The position numbers were made by a program, and so were the translations under genes. Positions 34,085 to 42,283 of a stretch of 64,000 bases of DNA are shown piece after piece. Where the stretch lies: contig CBDDFV010000012.1 in assembly GCA_965227335.1 (NCBI GenBank), forward strand, positions 310,001 through 374,000, given 5' to 3'. Numbering within the stretch: the first letter of the stretch is position 1; every line of letters starts with the position of its first letter. The notes below the pieces were generated by a model. It was not told the DNA's origin, did no database searches, and saw nothing but the letters and a program-made list of their open reading frames with translations. The stretch comes from CBDDFV01 sp965227335. GTDB lineage: Bacteria > Planctomycetota > Phycisphaerae > Phycisphaerales > SM1A02.

Positions 34085-34107
34085 GGTGGATCGCTGAGCT
34101 GTCGGCG

Positions 34108-34290
34108 TTATCCGCCCGGACGAGCTGATGGAGCTGTCTTGGCGCCGTCCTCGCTGGCCTCGGCCTGCGGGGGCTGATCCTCGTCTTGGATGCCCGGCGC
34201 CGCGGCCGCCGTCCGATCGGGTTGGCCGAGCAAGCGACGCGACTGGCGCCGAATCAATTCGAGCGTAAATCTGAGTTCTGGATGCATCAC
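34108..34290 (-). CDS. 60-residue protein with acidic tail
   Basis: The ATG overlaps the stop of the upstream gene (TGATG). The product has a basic amphipathic start (LRFTLELIRRQSRRLLGQ) and a Glu/Asp/Ala/Pro tail. Coupled translation supports it; function unknown. Confidence 0.55.
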   Translation of the reverse strand: MMHPELRFTLELIRRQSRRLLGQPDRTAAAAPGIQDEDQPPQAEASEDGAKTAPSARPGG

Positions 34291-34748
34291 GTCGTCCCCT
34301 TGATCTCATCGGCGAGAACGACGATGGCGTCGTCCGTCTCGAGATACAGGAGGATCAGCAAGCCGAACTCGCCGAGGCAGGCGACAAAGCCGTCCGCCTT
34401 TGGGTCTATCCCCGGAGTAGTGCGGTACTTGCCCGAGTCTCGCCAGGCGACATAGCTCATGGCTTGGGTCACGATGTCGCCGGCCATCAAATCGGACGAG
34501 AGAACGGTCGTGATCTCAAGGGCCATTGGGGTGATCCAGAGGCGAGGGGGCTTGAGCAAAATGAGGCCGCCGGGTCGGAACTCCTGGACCCTGGGGAGCA
34601 GATAGGGAGCACGATCGTCTTGCGACATCTCCGCCCGCTGTCGATCGTATGCGGAGCCGTCCGGCCACCCGAATCTCTCGGGCAGGTCCCGCAGGGTGAG
34701 GCTGTCGTGGACGATGGGGTCTTTGTTATTGGGGGTTGGTTTCTTCAT
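34287..34748 (-). CDS. Accessory protein, tandem paralogue of 34798
   Basis: 153 residues from the ATG at 34748 after AAAGGA. Shares with its neighbour the start MKKP...NNKDPI, then FGWPDGSAYDR, RPGGLILLKPPRLWITPMAL, and an ending with hydrophobic strands (LLILLYLETDDAIVVLADEI). No family is recognised. The copies differ enough that the duplication is old. Part of a leftward operon of small genes opposite the relaxase. Confidence 0.75.
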   Translation of the reverse strand: MKKPTPNNKDPIVHDSLTLRDLPERFGWPDGSAYDRQRAEMSQDDRAPYLLPRVQEFRPGGLILLKPPRLWITPMALEITTVLSSDLMAGDIVTQAMSYVAWRDSGKYRTTPGIDPKADGFVACLGEFGLLILLYLETDDAIVVLADEIKGTT

Positions 34749-34797
34749 TGTGAATCCTTTCTTGTTGGGGTGATGAGTATTGGGGTCAACCACCGGC

Positions 34798-35256
34798 TTA
34801 CTTGACCTCATCCCGGAGAACGACGATGGCGCCTTTGGCGTCAAAGTGAAGCACCAGGAACAACGTCGACGTTCGGACGTCGCCGAGATTGACGATCATG
34901 CCGTCGGAATCAGGGTCCATCAAAAAGGCCCCCGTGAAGGCGCCGAAGTCTCGCCAGCCGGCGAAGAAGGTCGCCTTTTCAATGACCGCGCATCCGGCCC
35001 GATCCGACTGGTCCGCCGCGACGGTTTCCAGGGCCGCGGGCGTGATCCAGAGAGATGGCGCCTTGAGCACAATGAGTCCGCCGGGATGGAAGTTCTCGAC
35101 GAGAGGCGCGAAGTAGCGGTTGGGACACGGCGTCCGCGGCGCCTGCTCTCGATCGAAGGCTGAGTCGTTCGGCCATCCGAATATGACCGGGAACAGCCGG
35201 AGCGGGAGGCCATTGCGGATGATGGGGTCTTTGTTGTTGAGGTTTGGTTTCTTCAT
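34798..35256 (-). CDS. Accessory protein, tandem paralogue of 34287
   Basis: 152 residues from the ATG at 35256 with GGACTTT-type leader and AAAGGA upstream. Conserved blocks FGWPNDSAFDRE, HPGGLIVLKAPSLWITPAAL, MIVNLGDVRTSTLFLVLHFD. An earlier in-frame start would add 46 residues of low-complexity sequence and has no ribosome site. See 34287 for the paired copy. Confidence 0.75.
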   Translation of the reverse strand: MKKPNLNNKDPIIRNGLPLRLFPVIFGWPNDSAFDREQAPRTPCPNRYFAPLVENFHPGGLIVLKAPSLWITPAALETVAADQSDRAGCAVIEKATFFAGWRDFGAFTGAFLMDPDSDGMIVNLGDVRTSTLFLVLHFDAKGAIVVLRDEVK

Positions 35257-35306
35257 GTGGAAAGTCCTTTCTGTGGTTCGTGTGGATGAAGTCTGGGGCC
35301 GGCCGC

Positions 35307-35332
35307 GTGGCGCCGACGGTGCTCGGCGCCAC
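35307..35332. terminator. GTGGCGCCGA hairpin between accessory genes
   Basis: GTGGCGCCGA (35307-35316) pairs with TCGGCGCCAC (35323-35332), ten bp and a six-base loop. It is nearly the same stem as at 34060. It may set relative expression within the operon. Confidence 0.55.
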
Positions 35333-35356
35333 GTTGCCCACCCGGCGTGTGGAGGG

Positions 35357-35536
35357 TCACCAGCCGCCCGAGGCGATGCAGCCGTCGTGCTCAATCTGGC
35401 GCCGCAGTTCGTCTTCGGTTGTCTCGGAATCCGCCTGCAAGAGGGCGAGATCGTCGAGGCGACAGGGCATCGGGATTGAGCTGGAGCGGAACGGTGTGTT
35501 CCGCGGGTGGGTCTGGTGTTGTTTCTTGTTCATCAT
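35357..35536 (-). CDS. 59-residue accessory protein
   Basis: The double ATG at 35536/35533 follows AAGGAG. A polar start (NKKQHQTHPRNTPFRSSS) precedes an acidic helix (LDDLALLQADSETTEDELRR). No family recognised. The strong ribosome site and placement between hairpins support a real gene. Confidence 0.65.
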   Translation of the reverse strand: MMNKKQHQTHPRNTPFRSSSIPMPCRLDDLALLQADSETTEDELRRQIEHDGCIASGGW

Positions 35537-35620
35537 GAAAGTCTCCTTGTTCGAGAGTGAGTGGTGACGGCGCCGCTGCCACCGCATTGGCGCCGCCGGT
35601 TGAATACGAGGTCCGCGTGT

Positions 35621-35644
35621 GGGAGAGTCGGTGTCGACTCTCCC
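35621..35644. terminator. GGGAGAGTCG hairpin between accessory genes
   Basis: GGGAGAGTCG (35621-35630) pairs with CGACTCTCCC (35635-35644) around GTGT, ten bp, 20 bases after the gene at 35664 ends. TTTG follows on the plus strand only, so for the leftward operon it is an attenuator or processing site at best. Confidence 0.5.
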
Positions 35645-35663
35645 TTTGCGGGGTGCGGCGGGC

Positions 35664-35966
35664 CTAGCTGTCGCGGGGCTCTTTATCACGCTCTTGCTCC
35701 TCGATCTCGGTCATGCGATGCAGGGCGAGGTCGATCACTTTGCTGAGCTGACACATTTCTCTCGCATTGAAGTACGGCGAGTCGTGCCATTTCCCGGCGT
35801 CGTCCGGGTAGGAGCGAGTGAAGATGGCCGTCTGTCGGAGCCGCCCCTCCTTGTTCCGGCTGTGCCATACGGCGGCCCGGACGGCGCCGAGGCGGACCTC
35901 GATCGCGGGGCGATTAACGCCAGCGTCAGTGGTGGAATGAGTTTGATTGTTGGTTTCAGTGGTCAT
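35664..35966 (-). CDS. Small element-encoded protein, paralogue of 13985
   Basis: 100 residues from the ATG at 35966 after AAAGGAG. Core IEVRLGAVRAAVWHSRNKEG, then FNAREMCQLSKVIDLALHRM aligns with the gene at 13985. It is the first gene of the leftward accessory operon and diverges from the relaxase gene across the candidate oriT. Confidence 0.8.
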   Translation of the reverse strand: MTTETNNQTHSTTDAGVNRPAIEVRLGAVRAAVWHSRNKEGRLRQTAIFTRSYPDDAGKWHDSPYFNAREMCQLSKVIDLALHRMTEIEEQERDKEPRDS

Positions 35967-35987
35967 AGAGCAGTCTCCTTTCGCTGA

Positions 35988-36130
35988 TTGGACCTGGATG
36001 GCCAAAGAGCCGAGCGATTGAGGCCGCAGCGTCAAGGACGGGCAGAGAGCGCAGCGAACGCCCGCCGGTGGAGCCGGGCGTCCAGATCCTTGACGCAAGG
36101 CCACGCTCGGCTTTCGTGGTCAAGGTCCAA
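35988..36130. repeat. Long imperfect inverted repeat, candidate oriT
   Basis: Arms 35988-36038 and 36087-36130 share TTGGACCT, GCCGAGCG, GGCC and GCGTCAAGGA in mirrored order. The 48-base spacer contains a nested GGACG...CGTCC pair. It lies in the divergent region 350 bases before the relaxase gene, where MobF-type origins usually are. The nic site cannot be placed. This is the main content of the 520-base gap 35967-36486. Confidence 0.55.
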
Positions 36131-36317
36131 CTCAGCAAGAAAGGTGACTGGACCACTGAAGCCGACAAGCAAACGGGTTAGGGGGAGAACGCCCTTCCCA
36201 CCAACATCTCCCGGTGCTGACGGGGGGTGGCCAGAGCAGAAGGCGTCGGCCGGTCGGACTCGGTGCGTGCGATCAGCGGGGGTCGGCGGACCAGGCGGAG
36301 CGTTTTCGGAAGCATGC

Positions 36318-36385
36318 CGGGGTGTTTCCGGGGGCGGGGCTTCCGGGGGGCTTCCGGGGGGTCGCCGGGGCGGGGGTGCTCCGAG
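36318..36385 (+). repeat. G-run cluster with CTTCCGGGGG repeats (G-quadruplex potential)
   Basis: Seven or more runs of four to six G, three of them as TTTCCGGGGG, CTTCCGGGGGG and CTTCCGGGGGG, lie 100-170 bases before the relaxase start on the non-template strand. The density allows an intramolecular quadruplex in the transferred strand or the mRNA leader. Confidence 0.7.
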
Positions 36386-36486
36386 GGGGAGTGAGCGGCG
36401 GGGCCGCAGGAGCGGCCCTTCCCCTCGGCCCGTCAGGGCAACAGGTGAACAACACAGGAGACGACCGTCACGTGAGGAGATCACGC

Positions 36487-39282
36487 ATGCTGCGAGTGCA
36501 TCAACAACAAGACGCGGCCCAGGCCAAGCAGTACTACACCAAGGGACTCGTCCAGGAAGACTACTACCTCAGGGAGATGGCGGGTCACCAGATCGTGGGG
36601 ACGTGGCATGGCAAGGCGGCGGAACGGCTGGCCATCCACGGGGAGGCGATCTCCAAGCAGGCGTTCTTTCGGCTCGTCGACAATCAGCGACCCGATACCG
36701 GAGCGCGGCTGACCGCCCGGAATCGCACGAATCGCACCGTGGGTTACGACTTCACGTGGGACGTGCCGAAGTCCGTCTCGGTGGTGCACGCCCTTACGGG
36801 TGATGAACGCATCCTTGAGGCGTTCAGGGCATCCGTGTACGAGACGATGCTCGAGATCGAGGCGGAGATGAAGACCCGGGTCCGGGTTGGCGGTCAGGAT
36901 GCCAATCGGACCACGGGCGAGATGATCTGGGCGGACTTCGTGCATCTGACCGGCCGACCGTCAACGGGGACGGGGCTGCCGGACCCGCAGATGCACTGTC
37001 ACTGCTTTGTGATGAACGCGACGTTCGACGCCCATGAGCAGAAGTGGAAGGCGGGTCAGTTCCGCTTTCTGAAGGCCCACGCCAACTACTTCGCCGCCGC
37101 CATGGAAACGCGGATGGCGAAGCGTCTCAACGAGTTGGGCTACGCCATCGAGCGACGCGGCAAGAGTTGGGAGATCGCCGCCATCTCGCGTGAGGTCATC
37201 GAGAGATTCTCGCACCGCACCAAAGAGATTGAACAGCTCGCCCGCGAAAAGGGCATCACGAACCCGGATCTGAAGGCCCAGCTTGGGGCCGCTTCGCGAA
37301 AAGCAAAGGAAGACGCCCTACCACCCCTTGAGATGAAGCGGAGATGGCGGGCCCGGCTGACCCCCGCAGAGCTGAACTCGATCGACAACGCGTGTGCCCC
37401 GTTCCCCCAGGTCGCGCCCGAGATGCCGCTCGCCCGGGCCCGAACGCATGCGCTCAAGCACTTGCTTCAGAACAAGTCCGCGGTCACCGAGCGCGCCTTC
37501 CACGCCGCCGTCCTCCAGCACGGGATCGGGGCGATCCAACCCTGCGACCTCGCCCCCCTCCGCACGGACACCGGGATCATCCGTCGCCAAGTGGGCGAGC
37601 AGGTCTTCATCACCACCCCGGAGATCTTGAAAGAGGAGCAGGCGATGATCGCCTATGCCAGGGATGGTCGGGACACATGTGATCGCCTGGGGGCCAGGGA
37701 CGATGTGGTGCAGGACACTCTACTGGCGCCAGATCAAGTGAAAGCGGTCGATCAGGTGATGCGATCCCGCGACCGGGTGACGATGATCCGCGGCCGGGCC
37801 GGGGTCGGAAAGACCCGCACGATGACGGAAGTCGCCCGCGGCATTGAGGCTGCCGGGAAAAAGATCGCCGCCTTCGCGCCCACAGCCAAGGCGTCGCGGG
37901 ACGTGCTTCGGAAGGCGGGCTTTCCCGGCGCCAACACCGTGCAGTCCTTTGTCAAGGATCTGGATCAGCAGCGCAAGCTCAAGGACCAGGTCATGTGGAT
38001 TGACGAGGCGGGTCTGATGGGCACGCGGATGATGGCGCGGGTCTTCAAGATCGCCGAGCAGCACAACATCCGAGTGCTGCTTTCTGGCGATACGCGTCAA
38101 CACGCGAGCGTTGAACGGGGGGATGCGATGCGGCTGTTGCAGAGTGAGGCGAAGCTCCAGCCGGCCGAACTCAAGCACGTTCGGCGGCAGCGGGGGGTCT
38201 ACAAGGAGGCCATCGAGAAGATCGCCGCCGGTCATGTCCGCAAAGGCTTTGAGCAGCTTGAGAAGATCGGCGCGATCAAGGCGATTGAAGACCCCAATGT
38301 GCGCTACGACCGACTTGTCGACGATGTGATGGAGGCGCGTCGCAAGCGGGAGAGTGTGCTGGTGGTCTCGCCCACCCATGCCGAGGCCGACGAGGTGACC
38401 CGGCGGATTCGGGAGCGGCTGAAGGAGACCGGCGATCTCCCTCCAGAGGGGCGAATGTTGACGCGGCTGGTCAACCTGCATCTGACGGAGGCCGAGAAGG
38501 GAGATCCCAGGGCCTATGAGAAGGGCCAGGTGTTGCACTTTCACCAGAACGCCAAGGGGTTCCGGCGGGGCGAGAAGGCATGGGTCGAGGGACCGGCCGA
38601 GCACGGCAGTCTCTGGATTCGCAATGAGCATGGCAAGCGAAAGGCCGTCACGCTTGAGCCGGCGACCACGAAGCGATTCGGGGTGTATCGCGAGCAGTCG
38701 TTCGAGGTCTGTGCTGGCGATGTGCTGCAGATCACCAAGAACGGTGATGTCAAGACGGGGGGCGCGGGGAAGTCGCGGTCGCGCCTCAACAACGGCATGC
38801 ACTACACGGTGGCCGGGTTCGACAAGAACGGTGACATTGAACTCGACAACGGCTGGGTCGTGGACAAGGCGTATGGGCACGTCAGCTACGGCTATGCGGC
38901 GACCTCGTACACCTCGCAGGGGCGCTCAGTACAGAACGTCTTGATCGCCCATGCGGAGGGGTCGCACCCGGCGGCGTCGGGCCAGCAGTTCTATGTCTCG
39001 GCCAGTCGGGGGTCGAAACACGTGGCCGTCTACACCGACGACCGTGACCGACTGCTGGAGGCCGTATCGGAGTTCGACGAGCGGATCGCGGCGACCGAGT
39101 TGGTCACGCAGGGCACGCCCGTTGGCGTTGAGACCGACTGGGCGATCGAGAACCACAAACGTATGCAGAAGGACCGGGAGCGGGACGCGATGGAGCCGGT
39201 CAAGACGGCCATCGCCGAGAAGCAGCCCCGGCGCGCTGGCCCCGACCTCAGTGAAGGATTCGACTATGAGCCCGATTTCTGA
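36487..39282 (+). CDS. traA: MobF-family relaxase fused to RecD-like helicase
   Basis: 931 residues from the ATG at 36487 with GAGGAG upstream; the longer frame to 36214 is G-rich non-coding. Tyr pairs Y16/Y17 and Y26/Y27 are nucleophile candidates. The three-His metal site is H153, H170, H172 (DPQMHCHCFVMN). A SF1 helicase follows: Walker A GRAGVGKT (436-443), WIDEAGLM (about 504-511), GDTRQH, and the UvrD/RecD-type ending YTSQGRSVQN...YVSASRGS. This is the TrwC/TraA layout: nick at oriT, then unwind. The stop overlaps the next start. The T4CP-like ATPase at 11763 is the only visible partner. Confidence 0.93.
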   Translation: MLRVHQQQDAAQAKQYYTKGLVQEDYYLREMAGHQIVGTWHGKAAERLAIHGEAISKQAFFRLVDNQRPDTGARLTARNRTNRTVGYDFTWDVPKSVSVVHALTGDERILEAFRASVYETMLEIEAEMKTRVRVGGQDANRTTGEMIWADFVHLTGRPSTGTGLPDPQMHCHCFVMNATFDAHEQKWKAGQFRFLKAHANYFAAAMETRMAKRLNELGYAIERRGKSWEIAAISREVIERFSHRTKEIEQLAREKGITNPDLKAQLGAASRKAKEDALPPLEMKRRWRARLTPAELNSIDNACAPFPQVAPEMPLARARTHALKHLLQNKSAVTERAFHAAVLQHGIGAIQPCDLAPLRTDTGIIRRQVGEQVFITTPEILKEEQAMIAYARDGRDTCDRLGARDDVVQDTLLAPDQVKAVDQVMRSRDRVTMIRGRAGVGKTRTMTEVARGIEAAGKKIAAFAPTAKASRDVLRKAGFPGANTVQSFVKDLDQQRKLKDQVMWIDEAGLMGTRMMARVFKIAEQHNIRVLLSGDTRQHASVERGDAMRLLQSEAKLQPAELKHVRRQRGVYKEAIEKIAAGHVRKGFEQLEKIGAIKAIEDPNVRYDRLVDDVMEARRKRESVLVVSPTHAEADEVTRRIRERLKETGDLPPEGRMLTRLVNLHLTEAEKGDPRAYEKGQVLHFHQNAKGFRRGEKAWVEGPAEHGSLWIRNEHGKRKAVTLEPATTKRFGVYREQSFEVCAGDVLQITKNGDVKTGGAGKSRSRLNNGMHYTVAGFDKNGDIELDNGWVVDKAYGHVSYGYAATSYTSQGRSVQNVLIAHAEGSHPAASGQQFYVSASRGSKHVAVYTDDRDRLLEAVSEFDERIAATELVTQGTPVGVETDWAIENHKRMQKDRERDAMEPVKTAIAEKQPRRAGPDLSEGFDYEPDF

Positions 39283-39700
39283 AAAGCACCGTCGACTGAT
39301 CGAGAAGTACAGCGGACGTCGGATCGAGCCCGAAACGACCGACGATACGCCCCCGAAACGATCCCCAGAGCCGTTGCCTGAAGCGGAGGCGGCCGCCACA
39401 CCGGCCTCGGCGCCGTACTCGATCCACAAGGTGCGGGTCGGCGGGCGTCTCCACGAGATCATGCTGGACGTGCATGCCTCAAATGGTCTGCGGTACGCCC
39501 TGCCGTACGCCGGCCTGATCGCGGCGATCTACGATCCCGGCGAGGGTGTGGCACTGCACTTCAGCAGCCATGTGATCCGTATCGAGGGCGGGGGACTCGA
39601 GCCGCTCTATGCCGCCTTGAAGCTGCATCACGTGCAGTGGGTGCGGGAGGGGGACGACGGGCGGACCGAGATCGAGAAGGTGGATATAGAGGAGAGATAG
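39266..39700 (+). CDS. Relaxase-coupled small protein, intact paralogue of 5878
   Basis: 144 residues; ATG 17 bases inside the relaxase gene with AAGGA upstream. The N-terminus (EKHRRLIEKYSGRRIEPE) is followed by a Pro/Ala linker and a globular part (IHKVRVGGRLHEIMLDVHAS, LPYAGLIAAIYDPGEGVALH, GLEPLYAALKLHHVQWV). Coupling to the relaxase suggests a relaxosome or transfer-control role. No family recognised. Confidence 0.8.
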   Translation: MSPISEKHRRLIEKYSGRRIEPETTDDTPPKRSPEPLPEAEAAATPASAPYSIHKVRVGGRLHEIMLDVHASNGLRYALPYAGLIAAIYDPGEGVALHFSSHVIRIEGGGLEPLYAALKLHHVQWVREGDDGRTEIEKVDIEER

Positions 39701-39925
39701 TGTCTTAGCGATTCAGATGGGCGACGTTGACGAACTCACCGCGAAGCCACGGCGGTTTGATCTTGACCATCAATCAGTCTTGAAGTCCGCCCTACTCAAC
39801 AGGTCTGCACTCTGGGGATCAGACGAGCGGCAATGACCGTGCGATGATATGCTAGGCCCCAATGTATTCTGAACGACGCACGGTCCTTCGGGATCACGCG
39901 CAATCGTCCGAACCGGAAAGAGAAG

Positions 39926-41380
39926 ATGGCAGATCAGTGGCCCACAAGACGACTGGCGGTAGCCTCATTACATCTTGACAAGAAGAACCCTCGCCTTGGA
40001 CGGGAGACATCGCCCAGAGCGCCAAGGGATGTAGTCCGCTACTTGTTTGAGCACGACAAGTCGCTTGAGATCGCTGAGAGCATCCTGCGTCGAGGGTATT
40101 TCCCCAACGAGCCCCTGCTCGCTGTGCAAGAGGATAACCGCTACGTTGTTGTTGAGGGCAATCGACGCCTTGCCGCACTGAAGGCAATCAAGGAACCAGC
40201 CCTGCTCGAAGGCGAACTGCAGCGAAAAGTCGAGTCCGCGATACGCCGCTTTGGACATGGTGCACAAATCGACAGAGTGCCGGTCACCATCGCGCCAAGT
40301 CGGCGCGCCACCGACACGCAACTCGCTGGCCGACATGTCGGAACGCCAGTCCGTGCTTGGCAAGCCGAGAACCGCGCAAGCTTTATTCTTGACAAGCTGG
40401 ACGAAGGGTATTCCAACGACGACTTGCGCGATGTTCTCGGATTCACCCTTAAAGACATCCAGGAAGCCCGTCAGACGCGCGCAATTGCAGAGATGTCGCG
40501 ATCACTCGATCTGCCTGAGGAAGTGGCCGCCAAGCTCGACGGCCCCAACACAAAGGTATTCTCGACTCTCGCGAGAGTCTTCGACTCGAGTGCCGGACGC
40601 AAGCACATGTTGGTTGAACACGACGCAGAACACGGCATCATTGGGAAAACCACGAAGCGTGAATTTCTAAAGCCGTTTGCTCGACTTGTGAGTGACGTTG
40701 CACTTGGCAAGCAGTCGTCGCGAACCCTCAACACAAATAAGAACATTGACGAGTACTTCACCAAGACCCTTGGTCGGTCTGAGCGCGCCACGAAGAAGCG
40801 AGGGTCGTTCGTTCCTTCCGACATCATAACAAACCGTACCGGCAGCTCCCGAACCGCTGCATCCCGCAAGTCCAGACCGAAGGCCAAGCGTTCCCGGGAG
40901 ATTAGCAAAACGGTCATGCCGCGAACATTCACCGTTCGAGCAGGCAGTGATCGGCTTGTGGATATCCGGCGGGAACTAGTGAGGCTGAAGCGTGACGACT
41001 TTCCGAACGCTGGCTCCGTGCTACTTCGAGTGTTCTTTGAGCTCGCCGTGGTCGACTACCTCGAACGGTCGGGTCTCATGGATGAACTCAAGTCACGCCT
41101 TGGTGCAAAGGCGCTTCAGTATGGCACGCCGACGATGAAGCAGATGGTGCCGGAAGTCAGGAAACTCGCTAGAAAGGTGCTCACGAAAGCCAAGGCCGAT
41201 CGCGTGGAGAAAGCCGTGAAACTTGATAAGGCCGCCCCTTTCACGCTTAGCGATATGCATGGCTTCGTTCACCAGAACAGTGAGTTCCCTGGCGGGCGCG
41301 ACATTCTCCAATTTTGGACTCGCATTGAGCCGATACTGGAGTTCATGCTCAGCGATGTTGAGGCTGATGAGGACCAATGA
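39926..41380 (+). CDS. ParB/Srx-like domain protein with C-terminal helical region
   Basis: 484 residues. Residues 10-110 carry the ParB N-terminal signature: LHLDKKNPRL, ILRRGYFPNEPLLAV, VVVEGNRRLAALKAI. The ENR-like and GNRR motif binds nucleotide in ParB-family CTPases and nucleases. A helical linker, then a basic stretch (RKSRPKAKRSRE), then a domain (DIRRELVRLKRDDFPNAGSV) follow. It overlaps the Dam gene by four bases. In prophage and defence islands such ParB-like proteins accompany modification enzymes; whether this one cuts or regulates is unknown. Confidence 0.82.
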   Translation: MADQWPTRRLAVASLHLDKKNPRLGRETSPRAPRDVVRYLFEHDKSLEIAESILRRGYFPNEPLLAVQEDNRYVVVEGNRRLAALKAIKEPALLEGELQRKVESAIRRFGHGAQIDRVPVTIAPSRRATDTQLAGRHVGTPVRAWQAENRASFILDKLDEGYSNDDLRDVLGFTLKDIQEARQTRAIAEMSRSLDLPEEVAAKLDGPNTKVFSTLARVFDSSAGRKHMLVEHDAEHGIIGKTTKREFLKPFARLVSDVALGKQSSRTLNTNKNIDEYFTKTLGRSERATKKRGSFVPSDIITNRTGSSRTAASRKSRPKAKRSREISKTVMPRTFTVRAGSDRLVDIRRELVRLKRDDFPNAGSVLLRVFFELAVVDYLERSGLMDELKSRLGAKALQYGTPTMKQMVPEVRKLARKVLTKAKADRVEKAVKLDKAAPFTLSDMHGFVHQNSEFPGGRDILQFWTRIEPILEFMLSDVEADEDQ

Positions 41381-42237
41381 GACATTCGAGTCCCTTGCGG
41401 TATCCGGGCGGCAAGTCGGCGATGGCTGATCTGCTTGGCGAGATCCTGTCGTTAAACCAGCTTGGCGGACACAGTATTGCCGAGCCGTTTGCAGGCGGTG
41501 CGGGGGCTGCACTTACGTTGCTCTACCTCGAAGCCACTCCAGAGATCTTGATCAATGACGCGGACCCGTGCATCCACGACTTTTGGTGGACACTTGTGCG
41601 TCGACACAAGCCATTCATAGACAAGCTTCGGCGGACACGTGTCAGCATGGCGGAATGGCGGCGACAACGCGATATCTACAGGGCGGCCGGTCGCCAGTCT
41701 AGATTAGCCCGGGGATTCGCAACATTTTACCTAAACCGATGCAACCGCTCGGGTATCGTCAAGAACGGCGGACCAATCGGCGGCGTAGACCAAAAGGGTG
41801 AGTGGAAACTGGGGGCGCGATATAACAAGTCTGAACTGCGGACGCGGTGCGAGAAAGTCGCCGAGTATCGAGATCGGATTCGCGTGTCAAATGAAGACGG
41901 CCTGCTGTTTCTAAGGCGCACTCAACGATCGGAGTCCATCCTCTACTTCATCGATCCCCCCTATTATCACAAGGGGCAGACTTTGTACCTGAATTCGATG
42001 GGCCATAAGGACCATCAACGACTGGCTGCACAGCTAGAGTCGATGGTGGGGGAGCCGTGGGTACTCACCTACGATGACTGCCCGGAGATTCGGGAAATGT
42101 ACAGGGACTGGGCTCGAATTCGACCATTCTCGCTTCGCTACGTCGCCTCCGATCGACGAATCGCGAGGGAAGTGCTGATCGTCCCACCGTGGATGCGGTT
42201 GCCTGGCTGGCAACGGTCGAAGGCGATCAATTGGTAG
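41377..42237 (+). CDS. DNA adenine methyltransferase, D12 class
   Basis: 286 residues starting in an ATGA overlap. SAM-binding motif I is EPFAGGAGAALT (about 35-46); N-terminal SPLRYPGGKSAM is the Dam/MboIIA-type entry loop. Catalytic DPPYY is at 193-197. The whole chain fits the D12 N6-adenine class, with the target specificity set by the middle insert. No separate endonuclease gene is recognised, so it may act with the ParB-like protein upstream or as an orphan guarding the element. Confidence 0.93.
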   Translation: MRHSSPLRYPGGKSAMADLLGEILSLNQLGGHSIAEPFAGGAGAALTLLYLEATPEILINDADPCIHDFWWTLVRRHKPFIDKLRRTRVSMAEWRRQRDIYRAAGRQSRLARGFATFYLNRCNRSGIVKNGGPIGGVDQKGEWKLGARYNKSELRTRCEKVAEYRDRIRVSNEDGLLFLRRTQRSESILYFIDPPYYHKGQTLYLNSMGHKDHQRLAAQLESMVGEPWVLTYDDCPEIREMYRDWARIRPFSLRYVASDRRIAREVLIVPPWMRLPGWQRSKAINW

Positions 42238-42283
42238 CACGCACTTGTGAGATCACACCAGAATGCAGAGGAGCATGTATTAG

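Larger units (their letters stand above)
33464..34107. other. 644-base region with no supported gene
   Basis: Frames on both strands are Pro/Ser/Arg/Cys-rich and lack ribosome sites, so they look like shadows. The region holds the MBL operon promoter and one of the GTGGCGCC hairpins (34060-34084). It separates two leftward operons. Confidence 0.45.

Noticed and set aside
33500..34309. 269-codon minus frame between two operons
   Set aside because: Pro/Ser/Arg/His-rich, no ribosome site, and it crosses the better supported small gene at 34108.
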